Assembly (NCBI RefSeq): GCF_037042905.1
Contig: NC_087245.1
Location: 6,959,501 to 7,023,500, forward strand
Length of the DNA stretch: 64,000 nt
Reading direction: 5' to 3'
Source of the DNA: Lytechinus pictus
Taxonomy: Eukaryota; Echinodermata; Echinoidea; Temnopleuroida; Toxopneustidae
This document shows positions 11,801 to 47,964 of the stretch, in pieces; position 1 is the first letter of the stretch, and the number at the start of each line of letters is the position of its first letter. The translations under genes and the position numbers were made by a program. The notes under the pieces are model-generated. The model saw nothing but the letters and a program-made list of their open reading frames with translations, did no database searches and was not told where the DNA came from.

Positions 11801-12108
11801 AACCAAGAGCGTAGAAATGTTGGAAATTAAGTTTTATCCCATGTACATGATTTATGGCTAGATCTTTTAGAAGTAGAAAATCTCGGGTACGTTAGTAAAT
11901 GATTTTTACTCTCTAGAAGCCTCCTGGCTAGTCTATAATATATACCGGTACATGTACAATATGCTAACTTGACTTGTTTGATTTTTCCTTTTCTTTTTTC
12001 CTCTCTCTCTTTTCCCTTTTTTTTAATAAGTTTTTATTTAAGTTAACAAATCAAATCGACTTTTGTGTGGGGGTTGAATTGACTTTATTACCGTCCGTAT
12101 ATTCTTAC
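8818..12108. other. Long noncoding stretch, partly CpG-rich
   Basis: Contains a CT-rich tract (about 9300-9500), a foldback-like block (about 9540-9830) with inverted AAAACAGAAATCAG-type words, short blocks near 10080-10210 and 11140-11230 related through TCCGGGAGACTTGG and GCAGCTCTG-type words, and a CpG-dense patch at about 10780-10900. If the minus-strand exon at 12109-12184 is real, this is its first intron. I found no further exon here. Confidence 0.4.
11622..11732. repeat. 111-bp palindrome with two inverted YY1-type sites
   Basis: Two 48-bp arms, differing at about one position, flank a 15-bp loop (11670-11684). Each arm contains AAGATGGCGGC (11713-11723) or its reverse complement (11631-11641), which is the consensus recognition sequence of the zinc-finger factor YY1. 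Sequence after the right arm (AAACATCGGGCAAG onward) is related to 41895-42205, so the palindrome is probably the end of a dispersed element. Confidence 0.7.
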
Positions 12109-12184
12109 CAATATAAGATGATATATCATTTGATATATCAACATCTCCATAATCTGGAGACAGGCCATTTGGTGCACCAGACAT
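12109..12184 (-). CDS. Probable first coding exon of an unidentified gene
   Basis: On the minus strand an ATG opens a 25-codon frame beginning MSGAPNGLSPDYGDVDIS, followed by a GTAAGA donor that leaves one base of the next codon. The purine at -3, the consensus donor and the protein-like composition support a first exon. The frame is open further upstream to another Met at 12244, so the start could lie there. I do not recognise the protein, and no matching acceptor with a coding continuation was found between 1 and 12000, so later exons may lie beyond the window or across a long intron. Confidence 0.4.
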
Positions 12185-12830
12185 TATGTGGTTGATTCGA
12201 ATCTGCTCTGTCACAAAAGTTGGGGGAAGGGCGGTCAGCTGCAAGCAACACGGTCACGTCAGGTCACCGGTAATTCTCCCGAGTTGAAAGATCAGTTCAG
12301 CCAAGGAGATATCACTCTAACTTGGTTCAGCACACAGCTGGAGCTGGCACTGGCATACATCGATAGCATCAACAGTCACACGAACAGCCTCCACGAAGGG
12401 ATACGGTACGGTACGGGTGCGGCACAGCTGTGTCACTCGTTCTGGCAGTCAGCAGGGAGCGTGAGCGGCTGCCGACGATTCGTCAAAATATGCCTAGAAT
12501 TTACCGTATTTTGATAACGTTTGAGTTTTTCCAATGCCCTGTTATCGTATCACCACGAACAACATGAAAATGTACTGAAATGTCTTTATAGAGTTTTCAA
12601 TCAAGATTCTTCACGGGTTCTGCAGACGTGTTCCCGACCTTTGACTCCGGAAGCTGTCATTCGCGATATGAGAAATTAATTATCAGCGAAAGGGATAATC
12701 GATACCGTACGTCCCAGGCCCAGTCAAAACCAAAACAACTGCCACGCCCCCTCCTCTCTGTTCTTCATTCACCATCACCTTATCTGGCAATATTTTGTTT
12801 AACCGATACCTATCCAAATGCAAATTTCTA
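12185..12830. promoter_or_regulatory. Candidate 5' region of the gene starting at 12184
   Basis: This stretch is richer in G+C and CpG than its surroundings, and has E-box-like CAGCTG words (for example at about 12236, 12333 and 12425) and a GGTCACGTCAGGTCACC block near 12251. Position immediately upstream of a minus-strand ATG suggests promoter and 5' UTR. No TATA box or start site can be fixed. Confidence 0.3.
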
Positions 12831-12951
12831 ATAAGGTGCCTTTTTTCGTTATTTACTTAAGACTACTTTACATGAGTTGACTCTTGTTTGAATAATTATA
12901 TGCCTATTTTTTGGTTGCATATATGAATATAAAGCGAATAACCATCTTATC

Positions 12952-13566
12952 AACCGGGGGGGGGGGGGGGGGGGGGGGGGGCCACTTAACAATGACGAGT
13001 GGATACCATGCGCGACCAAAAAACACGTAAAAAGGATGTCTTTTTCAAGATAGGGCATGTTGCGTACGTAACGTAATAAGGGTGTCAAAAACACTAAAAT
13101 AATGAAAAAAGGGTATCTATTTCGCTAGGAAAGCTACGTGTTTAGGGTCAGATTTGCGAGGGTATAAAAAATTAAGAATAAAATGTTTTATAAAGGATGT
13201 ACTTTTTGCCCCAACAGTCAACACTATGTGTTTAGAGTACGATTTGCGCGAGGTGGGGCCGTACTATTAGTACTACTATTAGTACTACTAAACCCAATGA
13301 TGTAGGTAAAGGTAAAACCGACAACCAACGTCCGTGACATAACGAGTACTTGTTTAGGGGTTCAATTCAGGGAATTCTTGCCAAGAGTATCGTTTTGTTT
13401 CTAATACTTGTTCAGGGTAGGGTTTCACACGCCAATACTTGTTAAGGGGTGCATTTTCAGAATATAGAAAATACGTGTTTAGGGTGCTTTTCGAGACCCC
13501 ATGGTCGCGCATGGTATCCACTCGTCAATGGAAGTGGCCCCCCCTCCCCCCCCCCCCCCCCCCGGG
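12952..13566. mobile_element. MITE with G-tract ends and internal ~12-bp repeats
   Basis: The left end has 26 consecutive G (12956-12981), then GCCACTTAACAATGACGAG and TGGATACCATGCGCGACC. The right end is the inverted counterpart: GGTCGCGCATGGTATCCA, CTCGTCAATGGAAGTGGCC, then a T-interrupted run of C ending at 13563. The interior holds several degenerate copies of ACTTGTTTAGGG (near 13137, 13228, 13349, 13408, 13438 and 13473). No coding capacity. Minus- and plus-strand open frames through it are by-products. Confidence 0.65.
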
Positions 13567-13820
13567 CTTATCAATTGTTTAGAAATCAAGGGCTGCGGAA
13601 CGGTTTTGAAAGATTTGGGGGGGGGGCTGACCATGCAAAAAATAATCAGATGGTAATTTTTACGTTTTTGTACACGACCCCTGCAAATCCTATTCAAAGG
13701 CTCAATATAATGGATGGCTCAGAATGGGATATTTTTATTTTCCAAATGGAAATTATCACTTAATAACACAAATAAACTCTAAATTAATTAAGCAGTCCAA
13801 TTAGAATGAAAAATAATCAC

Positions 13821-14383
13821 CCTATACCGGGGGGGGGGGGGGGGGGGCACTCAGTATATAATGCATAGTGGGTATGTGCCATGGAGGGGACCCCCATTTT
13901 TACACTCAAATTTCCGCTCCAAGGCATAGCATTTTTGTCTTATTGAGAAACAGAACAAAGAAAGCTGCTCCAAAGCATAGCATTTTCTTCTTATAAGAAA
14001 AAAGAAGAAATCCGCTCCAAAGCTTCGCATATTTTCCGTTACGCCGTATTGATCTGCTACAATGAGCCGTAATTTTGGTGAAAAGCGGCCGCAGAGCGCT
14101 GTCCGACCATCGCCTCTGCGCTAGCGCACTTGGCACCCGGGCTAGCTGCATGCACGTATGCCCGTTCCATAGGGATGAATACGCACTCACACGCAGGCGA
14201 CGCGTTCCAAGGACCCCCGTTTTCACAAACATTTGTAATTCCGAAGCCCGTTCTGAGGACCCTCCTTTTTACAATAAGCCCGCTCCAAAAACCGGTTTTT
14301 TTTGTCTCACCCGCGGCACATACCTACTACTTTTTTGGTCGAGTACGTACCCCCCCTCCGGGCCCTATACACGAAGTATAAAA
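13821..14383. mobile_element. Second MITE with G-tract ends
   Basis: Starts TATACC plus 19 G (13829-13847), followed by GGGTATGTGCC; ends with GGCACATACC, then a C-rich TACCCCCCCTCC and GGGCCCTATAC, an imperfect inverted match. Inside are direct repeats of a TCCGCTCCAAGGCATAGC-like unit (about 13914, 13969 and 14011) and of GGACCCCC. A fragment with the same CTCAAATTTCC...AAATGCATAGC words is at about 37021-37060. Confidence 0.5.
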
Positions 14384-14399
14384 ATGAGCCATTCTCGGT

Positions 14400-17200
14400 A
14401 TAACAATATCTCGTAAAGTCATATGGCGTCGCAATTTTATACCCATTGTTGCGAATTTGTTCTCAAAATTTGAGCGAAACTTGAAATAAAAAAAAAGTCA
14501 TAAAATTTTGTGGCACTATCTTTGTGCATTCCGGAAAAATCGTGCAAAGCGTCGAGGAGGGGGGGGGGGCAAGATGTCCCTCCTGGATCCCCACTTTTGG
14601 AGCAATTCACCAAAATTTTAAGAAATGCTTTAAGCAACGAGACATACCTCAGCAATATATATCTATCTATCCTTAGCTCCTCATAGGAAAAATAGATACA
14701 TTCAGATTGCCTCAGATGACTGGAATATATTCAGAGCTATCAGCCTTTAGTAAATACAAAGGATGGCATGAGGGTACTGACTGAGAGAAGTGTAGTGTAA
14801 CTTGGTGGTAAATAATCAAGAGAGACAGAGGTGTGACAGACGGGGGAACATGAGAGGAGGGGAGAATATTGGTGTGAAGGGGCGGTTGTGGATAAAAAAG
14901 CTGGAGGCTACAAAATGTGGGTATGATTACTGAAATAAAAATATATATTTATATTTTGATATTTTAACATCTGTGCCTCTAAGCTTTACCATTAGGACGT
15001 ATTTGAAATGTCGCAGTATCCAGCGTTTGTTAATCTTGATTTACATTATGACGTATTTTGTGCTGCGTTGATCAATATGACGCGTATCTCTTTCTCAGCG
15101 TCCTCAGATGCGCGGATGTGAGACCAGGGAAAATACAAAGGTATATTTTGTATCGTCTCTGCATGCGAAGTCAATACACACACATAGAACGAGTAAAATA
15201 GAATATACCTATCCCTTTCTAATATTCAGAAAATCTAGGGCAATATGTTTTTTTAAATGACCAGCTTAGATGTCTGATACAGGTAATAATAAAATATAAA
15301 TTATTAGCACAATACATGTATTAGGTACAAAAAAGAGTGTAACAATGAAAAAAGAACAAAACAGCAAAAGCTATTTACAAAAACAAACAAAAATGTGTCA
15401 GATATTTATTGACCATTGCAACTACATTTTCCTGCATTTAACAGGAATGAAATTCAAATTCATTGTTTTAAAGCATTGTTAACCCTTCATAAATACAAGC
15501 ATAATGTAGTAATGCTTCATATTATTTTCTTACTGCTTGTTTACATATTTACCAATGATACACACATCAAATTGGATATTTAGGTCAAGAACGATTCAAG
15601 GTATTTTGATAAGGGGGAGGCGATATGACCTTTTTTAAATTGTGACATTATTTTATTCATTAGTGACTAATTGGTGCATGGACAGAATTACATGACCCAG
15701 ACATTTGTTTATAATCTACTTTCTTCTTCCTCTCAATTTTTTCTCTACCTGAAAAAACATACAGGGTGGTTGTTGCTCCCTTGCCCCCACCCATTGCACT
15801 GTACTTGATTTAAACAATAGTTTAAACAATCAGTCTTGGATCCAGTCATTATTTATAGCTATTATACAGCCCTTTTACAATTGAGGTATACTAAAGGTGT
15901 CCAAATTAGTCACTATACTTTTACTACCCTTTGAATTGATATTTTATTATATCAAAAGCATGAAATTAACTAGATGTGTATTCCTGGTTGGAGAATCTCA
16001 TAATTGCATCATTGTGATGAAGCTCTGCTTTTTATTTAGGCTCCTTTATAACATTCTGTAGTGTACCTTATCTTAAATGGTTTTTTTATGCTAAATAGTT
16101 AAATTAATATCGATACACTATGTTTATGAATATATTTGTTACATATATGTTATTTGTATTAAAAGTGGAACAAATGAAATTCAAATTCAATAATTCCTGT
16201 TACAATAATAAACTTGTCAGACATTCATATGTTAACCAAAAGATTTTTGTATGAAGTATTGGTAAATGAGTAGTAGATTTCACTGTGTTCAATTCAATTA
16301 CATGTTTTTTGTACAAGGCTAATATAATTGCAAACAGAACACGATAACTTTGGTGAAAACTTAATCAAGGGAGTGTTTCATGATGGTCCTGTAAGCAATT
16401 TTCACTGAAAATGTTGCTTTTGGCCAATGAGATGCACTGATGTCAGTAGCTTATAACAGCGAAATTAATTATAAATTCCTTCATGAAATGCTTCCATGGT
16501 GTGCACATGACAAGAAAGTGGAACATTCCAGTAGTTGCAGTAAACACTGATTTCATGAGAAAGTCTGTAAAACCAGGCTTAATTGTCAGTATATCATCGA
16601 GGATCTAGATCTGGTACAGTTACATAAACTGAACTTTGTGAAATCTTGAAATCTACGCTGAAAAATGTTCAGACTGAACTTCCCCAACACAGATAAGCGC
16701 ACGTGGGACAGTGTATAATTATTGCTTTGAGCGTCGGGCCCGACGCTCTACCCGAATCCTGTGCTTATTTGCTGATTTCTCAGCAATTACACAATTTCTT
16801 CCAGAATCCTTTGGCACATGCGTTTTATTTATACAAACAGACACTTTGGTGGTCATTTCATTGGATTCTGTACGAACTCATTTTGAGATCGTTACCAAAA
16901 CTAGCATTTACCTTTAACTGGAGAGAAGATTTTTCTCATCATTCATGCTAACACATTTTACAATGATTTCAATTAATTGCACTACTACATGTGTTTTCAC
17001 CCAAAGCATAATACAAGGAATGTTTAGTGTAAATGAATCCATCAATCCCTCCAGCAATGAGCATCTGTAGATTGACAATAATGTACAAATTCAATATTCC
17101 GGCGGAGAAAGAAATTATAACAATGAGAAAGCATGGAATATATACAGTAACTGAAACAATATCAAAACAGTACAGGGCCTTGAACTAATGTAAACAATTA
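14400..17200. other. AT-rich DNA, no gene recognised
   Basis: No exon, transposon end or RNA gene is supported. Noted items are a G run near 14560, a perfect 20-bp palindrome GAGCGTCGGGCCCGACGCTC at 16729-16748, and a small foldback-like block around 16371-16498 with TTTCATGATGG and CTTCATGAAATG ends. Confidence 0.45.
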
Positions 17201-17227
17201 AATTTAGAAGTAAATGTGATGTAGTCT

Positions 17228-17642
17228 TGAGATTGGTTTATTTCCAATTTGTCTAATGCCAATTCGTCCAATTGCCAACTCCTCTACTATCATTTAGTTT
17301 TCCATCGGTTCGTCCACTATCCACATGGTCTACATGTAATTGCCAATTCGTCCACTTAGCATTTTGTCTAATAACCAGTTGGTCTAATAGCCATTAAGTC
17401 CATATACCATTTGGTCTAATTGGACTAAGTGTTAATTGTGCAAAATGAATGAAAATTAAATGGATATTAGACCAACTGGTAATGAGACGAAATGGTCATA
17501 GACGAAATGGTGATTAGACGAACTGATGATTGGACCAAATGGCTGTTAAACAAAATGTTGATTGATGGAATGGCATTAGACTAAATGAAAGTAGACCATG
17601 TGGTGAGTAGACGAGCTGGAAGTAGACAAATTGGCAATTTAC
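17228..17642. repeat. Foldback element built of ~16-bp tandem repeats (TU-like)
   Basis: The left half is a chain of degenerate ~16-bp units of the form AATTCGTCCAATTGCC and CATTTGGTCTAAT. The right half is the same chain inverted (ATTAGACCAACTGGT, GACGAAATGGTGATTA). The switch point is near 17430. Sea urchin TU transposons are known for inverted repeats made of short tandem units, and this matches that architecture. No TSD was resolved. It lies just downstream of the PREP stop codon. Confidence 0.6.
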
Positions 17643-17754
17643 CTTCAGATTTGTAAGAAAATCAATCTGAGCACAGGATATTCTTATATCAACACTTTTG
17701 AAAAAGAAACAAACATTATTCATCAACCTTGTGTACTAATTGGGATGGGATAGG

Positions 17755-17895
17755 GATACGGGGGCCCAATGCATAAAGGACTTTATAGGATTATGGTAAA
17801 TATGCCATTGTGTTAACTACCATGGTACAAGGCTCCGCAGCCAATCAAAATAAAGGAAGTTATGATAATTGTAAGTCTTTATGAAACGGGCCCAA
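17755..17895. mobile_element. Short MITE with GGGCCC ends
   Basis: The left edge reads GGGGGCCCAATGCATAAAGGA, and the right edge TCTTTATGAAACGGGCCCAA is its approximate inverse, around a core with CCATGGTA and CAGCCAATCA. A related partial copy ends near 20355 (TCTTTATGAAAATGGGGCCCAA) and another core occurs near 55720-55800. Confidence 0.4.
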
Positions 17896-18409
17896 CAACT
17901 TTTACAAACACATTACTTTTCATAAGACTCAGACGAAAGACTTTGTTTTTCACTTGTAAAAACAAACAAACATGTGTTTGATGGCTGGATGATTCTTTTT
18001 TATGATTTAGAAAGCAACCTACATGTACATCCAGAAAGGCACTATACACATCCAAGTATATCTAAAATATATGAAGGACTAAAAGAAATGGTCTCCGGTT
18101 GTTCATTCAGTACACACTCCAAGCATTGAGAAAACAAAACAGAAAAATTTGCTTACCCTGATCCACAGCCAATATGTCACAAAAATACTCTATCTTACAG
18201 TCAATACTAAACATCTAACATGAGTTTCCATTACACAGAAGTGTTCTTTACCATTTGCACATTAAGATTCACTTTATGTGGTAGGCACTGCCGGGAAAAT
18301 GGAATTTGTGACACTTTGATATCATATAGGTCAACAACACATATACACACACTTTGATTACATCTTGAGGCTTGGCCAATGTAAATGTGACAGTACATAT
18401 GAAACATCT

Positions 18410-42444
<24,035 letters not shown>

Positions 42445-42900
42445 CTCGAAGAATCTTCCGAAAATGGGAGGCCCAAATTAAAATTCGAGGGTTCCGTTCC
42501 AAGATCGTGAATCAGCAAACTGGGAAAAATTGTTCACCAGATGGCGCACTGTAAGTATTTTCAGAGTTATTGATAACTCTGAGTATTTTGTTTGTAAACC
42601 ATATTTAGACTCTAAAGACTATGAAATAGTGGTAGACGACATAATTATTCAAACAAAACAAAACAAAAAAAAATCTTTATAAATCTTTTTAAATCTTTGA
42701 TGGATTTTCTTCAAACCTTTACTATTTTTCTCTTCATATTTTTTCTGCAAGTTTGACAATAAAATTGTTGTCAGGGTGAAATTCTCTTCTAACATTTACC
42801 TTCCTTTCACTGAAGGAAAGATTTGGGAAATACCCCCCCCCCCCACAAAAAAAAAATCACGACCAAGAGAAGGGAGAAATACATTATTTTCTGACTATTA
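42445..42900. promoter_or_regulatory. PREP 5' flank
   Basis: Upstream of the minus-strand PREP ATG. It contains a remnant of the TTAA foldback family (about 42690-42795: TTTGATGGATTTTCTTCAAACC, TCAGGGTGAAATTCTC). No TATA box or other promoter element could be assigned with confidence. Confidence 0.3.
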
Positions 42901-42904
42901 TGTA

Positions 42905-43335
42905 GAAGATATTTCGTAAACATGGCATAAAATACAATTGTTATGCCGATGACATACAACTCTTTTTGTCTTTTCAACCTTCCATGTCGTCACTGACATC
43001 GGCTATCACAAAACTTGAAACACGTCTACAAGATGATGCTCTATTGCTCCAGACACCCAACACAAATCACAAATGGGGGACCATGCATTCTCTGTTATAG
43101 GACCATGGCTATGGAATCAATTGCCTGTCCAATTACGCCAAATTTCATCAACAGAAACATTCAAGTCCCAACCGAAAACTTATTTGATCTGTTTTCAGGA
43201 GAATTAAAAATTCTATTCTTGCGTTTTCTATTATTGTTTGTGTGTTGTGTTTATTTTTCTTGAAGAGCAATTAGCACCGAAAGGTGGACCTGTGCGCTGT
43301 ATAAGTAGCCACTATTATTACTATTATTAGTAGAA
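42905..43335 (+). pseudogene. Internally deleted CR1/Jockey-type LINE
   Basis: Begins with HGIKYNCYADDIQLFLSFQP (RT catalytic YADD) and jumps to WGDHAFSVIGPWLWNQLPVQ, the usual C-terminal WN-x-LP motif, so the ~100 or more residues between are deleted. Ends with GCGCTGTATAAG and an (ATT)n-like tail. It lies about 460 bp upstream of the PREP start codon. Confidence 0.65.
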
Positions 43336-43399
43336 ATCTATCACAAAATTTAACAAAGGCCGATACGCCATATTTAGCCCCCTCAAAAATGTTGGCTCA

Positions 43400-43480
43400 T
43401 TGCGGTAAGGACTGTCCTTTCAGGCAGCGTTCAGGGGGAGGTTCCCCTGAACGCGCCTATAAGGACAACCCTTACTTGCA
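43400..43480. repeat. Imperfect hairpin
   Basis: GTAAGGACTGTCC, GCGTTCAGGGGGA and their inverse (TCCCCTGAACGC, AAGGACAACCCTTAC) pair around a short loop. Likely a small foldback element. Confidence 0.55.
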
Positions 43481-43499
43481 TTCTCCAACCAAGGAGGAA

Positions 43500-46400
43500 C
43501 GACCTCTACATACCCCACCCTCCATCTCATAATCTGCATCACTCTTTGATCTGCCTTTGTGTGTGTGTGTGTTTTTACTATCTTATAACTCATATAATTT
43601 ATTAGGACTATTGTGATTTTTTATTGAGCCTTTCCTCAAGTTAATCGATCCTTCTTATATGCATTATTGGTAACTACAGTTGTGTATTAAAAAAGCCAAC
43701 GCGGACACCATTTAGATATATTAGTAATAGGGAGTTGAAGCATTCCCCACTCTCTTTCTATAATAGTTTTGATCTTAAAAAGATATATGATCATATGTTT
43801 CTTTTTCTTTACTGCAAAATGAACATAAATAATCTGTTGTCAGTTTGATAAAAAAATTGTGTATAGTATATTATGTAATATATTGAACTTAAATTCTCTA
43901 AGTCTGCAGCTGTTCAGAATGGATTTTCCCGGTCTTTATAAAAAAAAGTTAGAAATGTCTTTATTTGTTATAATATACTTTTGATTTAATGTTCTCTTCT
44001 GCATACATTCATATAATTCCTATTAAACATTTTTTTTTCATTACTTAATAAACAAAATCATTTAGTGTTTTGGGCATTAATCATAAAATAAATGTACTAA
44101 AAATATAATTTAACACAAAAAATATTCCACTACCAACATATTCCAACATTCACAATTAGCAGAAGGATTGTAATCACAAGCAGATTGCTTGAAAAAAAAA
44201 ACGACAACCTCATGTTCATTAAATTGATTAAATACATTAGATTGGGTACATTATTTTTATACTAAAAACATCAGTTCATAATGAAGATAGAGATGATAAG
44301 GATGAGGATGATGGTGACAATTAATGGTAAAGATGAAAGCTACGGAGATAATGGTCATGGTGGAGAGATTGGTGATGATTAAGTATAAAAAAACTGAAAT
44401 ACTGATAAAAAATACTTCAAATATTCCGATAATAACATGGATCTAACATTTGCCTTAAATAAATAGAGAGACCGGACGATAGTATTTTGATAGACTCTGG
44501 TAGAGAGTTCCATAAATTTTCCTCAATCAAACTTTTTAAATGACTGGGGTATTTCCATTTTCATGCTTAAGAGAGAACCATTATTCTTTTTAATGTAATG
44601 TCTTGCAAGGCACAAAAATCTACCCTTAAATTGAAAATCTAAATTGAAATGACAAACTTTAGCACCTTAAAATTGATCATCTCCTTTTTTTTAGCGAGCC
44701 CTTCCAAAAGTATGGAATATTGGTTTAAAAAATTGAGTATCTTTTTCTATTTGCAAACAATCTGATTGTTTGAAAGATCAAACTAGATTTTATCTTTCCA
44801 TTTATATCTACGATATTATATTATGGACATGATGGAGTTTACAAACATTTTTCAAAAACAACTTTTCATCAAAATATCTTGTCCATCCGACGAATGAACC
44901 TATTATTAAAAATAATATCATTGCTTTTATTCTTCTCTTCTTCCAAGAAAAGGTGTTTCAATTCAACCATGCATCTTACATTTCTGTATATCAAGCATTG
45001 CAAGACATTTTAAATTCATTATGAGGTTATTATGAGCAACCATCCTATATCCCGTGCTAGATATTAAATACCGTTTCCATTTTATATTCGGTTTTCATAA
45101 TATAAGTCTTTTATTCCACGTAATTCTTTGTGCCTTACTGACTAACTGAAAATCTCCCTTAATTAGACCAGCATTATCATAATCTGAATAAACAATATTT
45201 CTCTGGATTTTATCTTTCCCCATCATATAAATTCAAAGATTAATGTGGTCAGATTCTACGTACCCATGTCGGGACAAGCGTGAAACCGGGGCGTGAGAGA
45301 AGAATCAATATTGGTCGTACAGAGGTTTTAAATAAGCTGAATTTTACCATTAAAGTCAAATTCCTTTGCTTCCACCACATCAAACTTTCTTTATTCTACT
45401 AAGTATTTCATTCTAATTGATTCTTACTAGACTTCCCCTATCTATAATGAAAGATATTTGTCCACAATCTTGGCAACGATTCTGCTCCACTTTACCAAAA
45501 GGTAAAACTGGACAGGCTGGACTCTATTTGTTTATGGCGTCCCAGTAACACAATATAGGTTGTGTCTTCATTCATTTTCAAACCTGACGTTTCGTTAAAA
45601 CACTATAGAAACTCCCTGATCGACTGTTTTTTTAACAACAAATGTCATGTCATTGATGTTTCTTTGACTTCTGTATATATCTCCAAACTTAATTGATTGA
45701 ATTTCTGGTTGAAGTAAAGAAAAGAGATCTAGGGGAGGCGGATCTCCTGCCTTACCTTGTTGAAATATTGCCATCAAAACAGCTTTATTATTGTACCCTT
45801 TTCAGTCAATGATATACACAAATATACTAGAATTTACGGTATCGTTTGCTTGACTGAAGTCCCTATTAAACAAAATAACATTAGCATACCAATGACAAGT
45901 GCTTTATGTCAACGGAACATGCTTCTCTTGTATAGGCTGTTACATTTCTTATTGATTTTTTTTTCTTTGTATGAAAAAAGTATCCAGTTCCTTTCTTTCC
46001 ATTGTATTGTCCAATGATAGTAGCCTACTGATGTACCGATTCACGGCTTTTGATATCGTACGAAGTGTGCTTGAATATATTTATAAAGTATTTTCCAAAT
46101 TGATACAAAGCTGGAGACCAGGTATATCATTCCATTTTTCTGATACTCGTTGAGGTGCTAGAATTATTGAATTGTTCACGATCACCGGAATTGTGTGGTC
46201 AGTGTCGAACTTGTTGCATTTTATCTTTTCATGTCTGAACATTGATAAATGGATAATAAAAATCAATGCCTCTGATTCGTATCAAGAGGGTTTTTCTTCA
46301 AGACATTTTGTTTATAGTCTTATGGATCAATTAAATGACAATGCAGTATCTTTATTTTAAAATATAGCGTCGAGTTCCGATTAACATTTTTAATTGTGTA

Positions 46401-46600
46401 ACTTTTGTTGTCATTCATTCTGGATTTACATCCGACAATATGAATTAATTGGCATAATATTTAGATGTTATGTTTCAAGTTGTAATCACCGATCGATACT
46501 CATTAAGAACTGTCTGTGCCATAGGGCCTCACCGATCATGCCGATCCCATTATCATTAATAAGACCTTGACCAGCCTATCTTGCCTATAGTGACTAGCGA
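43500..46600 (-). pseudogene. Region with decayed minus-strand LINE fragments
   Basis: Minus-strand pieces look like LINE protein: LWNSLPESIKILSS (about 44470-44520), SGLKMNEDTTYIVLLG (about 45540-45590) and VSEKWNDIPGLQLCINLENTL (about 46082-46150). None is an intact domain and order is only roughly consistent, so this may be one or more very old copies. A (GT)n run lies near 43558-43574. Boundaries are approximate. Confidence 0.35.
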
Positions 46601-46603
46601 TCA

Positions 46604-47458
46604 ATGGATTCGTGTACTCCTAAGAACTCACTAACCACAAAGTCTCCAGATGGCACTTTGGAAACGATATCAAGTTTGTCCCCGACACTTCATCACCTAG
46701 TCAATTCGACGAGTGACCGTGTTGTCAATAATCTGATATTAAAGCGTTTTGATACAGAAACGCTTTTGTATAAAAGTGACAGGTGTCGTAGGTCATCACC
46801 AACTTCCTCGGTACTCGATCACCTTCAAGATTATGGAAATCATTTCCCAAACGCTCTTAAAAGATTACCGCCTGTGAAATTCGGCACGTCGGGGAGGTCA
46901 TCGACAACGTTTCGAAGACTTGGACACCTGCCAATGCCATCCGATGACCACGTTGATGATCAGCGGACAGGGGGTTGGAAGATACCTGACTCGAAGACGA
47001 GGTCATTGACAACGTTTCCGACAGATGAGCTTCAAGAAATAAGACACAGAACGGATCATGACGACCATTTTCAGAATAGTTTTGATCTTGAAAGAGAGCT
47101 GTTCAGAAAGGCTTTATATAGCACCCGCGATGGTCTTATTGAAAATAGTTGGCTAGATAAGAATTTATTTAACGATCGACCTATGTTGGTAGGTGACATG
47201 GGTCGTGAAAGAAGATTGTTTTCTCCGTCGATGTTTGGTAGAACATCGACAACAATTAATGCAGACTATACTGGGCAGAACTCACAAGCCGGCTCGTTTG
47301 CACCATTTGGTCGTCGAAGTCCGGCTTTCGACGTCAGTGATCATCATGCTAGACCGAGGACATCATCATATCTCTCAAGGAATGTCCGAGTAAATGGGAG
47401 TGCCATGGTGATGACTACCAGACCGATTCCTCCAAATAAGAAGATAAGAAATGACAAA
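46604..47458 (+). CDS. Unknown gene, exon 1 (285 codons)
   Basis: Opens with ATG in context CGATCAATGG and stays open for 285 codons to AAA|GTTAAG. The protein is Ser/Thr/Arg-rich, hydrophilic, with no signal peptide, membrane segment or recognised domain. A short motif recurs: GRSSTTF (about residue 98), TRSLTTF (about 133), GRTSTTI (about 213) and PRTSSYL; two of them share an 18-nt block (AGGTCATYGACAACGTTT) 106 bp apart. G+C is higher than in the flanks. Phase-0 donor joins an acceptor at 47712 in frame. The frame continues 46 more codons past the donor, but those are AT-rich and look intronic. Confidence 0.6.
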
Positions 47459-47712
47459 GTTAAGTTTTATTATAGTAGTTTTCCCCCTTTTGTGTGCAAA
47501 TACTTTTTTAAAGAGTCATTTAGCAATCATAGACCTTTTAATCATGTTAATTTGATAATCAAACACATATATATATATTATAGAATATACGGATAATTAC
47601 ATAAAGTTTTATTAAAATTGTGGGCAGTAGGCCCTGAATCTTGGAATAAGAGAGGCGATGAAAATAATCATGATCCTGTATTATGTTTATTTTTCCAGGT
47701 TTCCATTTGAAG

Positions 47713-47821
47713 CACACTTCATCAGAACCTCGTCGTCGATCTCGTACTGCACCTGCTGTTATCACAAGGAACATGGAAAGACCATGCCATCAGAATATGT
47801 CAATGAGTTCGTCTTCAAAAG
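47713..47821 (+). CDS. Unknown gene, exon 2
   Basis: Frame HTSSEPRRRSRTAPAVITRN to MSMSSSSK, in keeping with the Arg/Ser-rich exon 1. Two acceptors are possible: TTTTTCCAG at 47698 (would need another phase) and TTTGAAG at 47712, which keeps phase 0. Donor GTAGTA leaves one base, matching acceptors at 50951 and 48880. Confidence 0.5.
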
Positions 47822-47964
47822 GTAGTATTAATATGTTTATTGTTGTTTCGGAGGAGGGGGATGCTGCTTTTTTTTTTTAATGTTGATTTGAGTTTATTAA
47901 AAATTCTGGGTACGATTTGCAAGAGGGGTTATGATTTTTAATCATATGAATTTAAATACATGCT

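Noticed and set aside
13449..14416. Several ~100-aa frames with poly-Gly or poly-Pro
   Set aside because: They run through G/C-tract MITE ends and internal repeats; the homopolymers generate the Gly and Pro runs.
47459..47596. Extension of the unknown gene's exon 1 to the end of its open frame
   Set aside because: After the GTTAAG donor the composition turns AT-rich and the residues (repeated Phe, Tyr, Ile) no longer resemble the preceding protein. An in-phase downstream exon exists.
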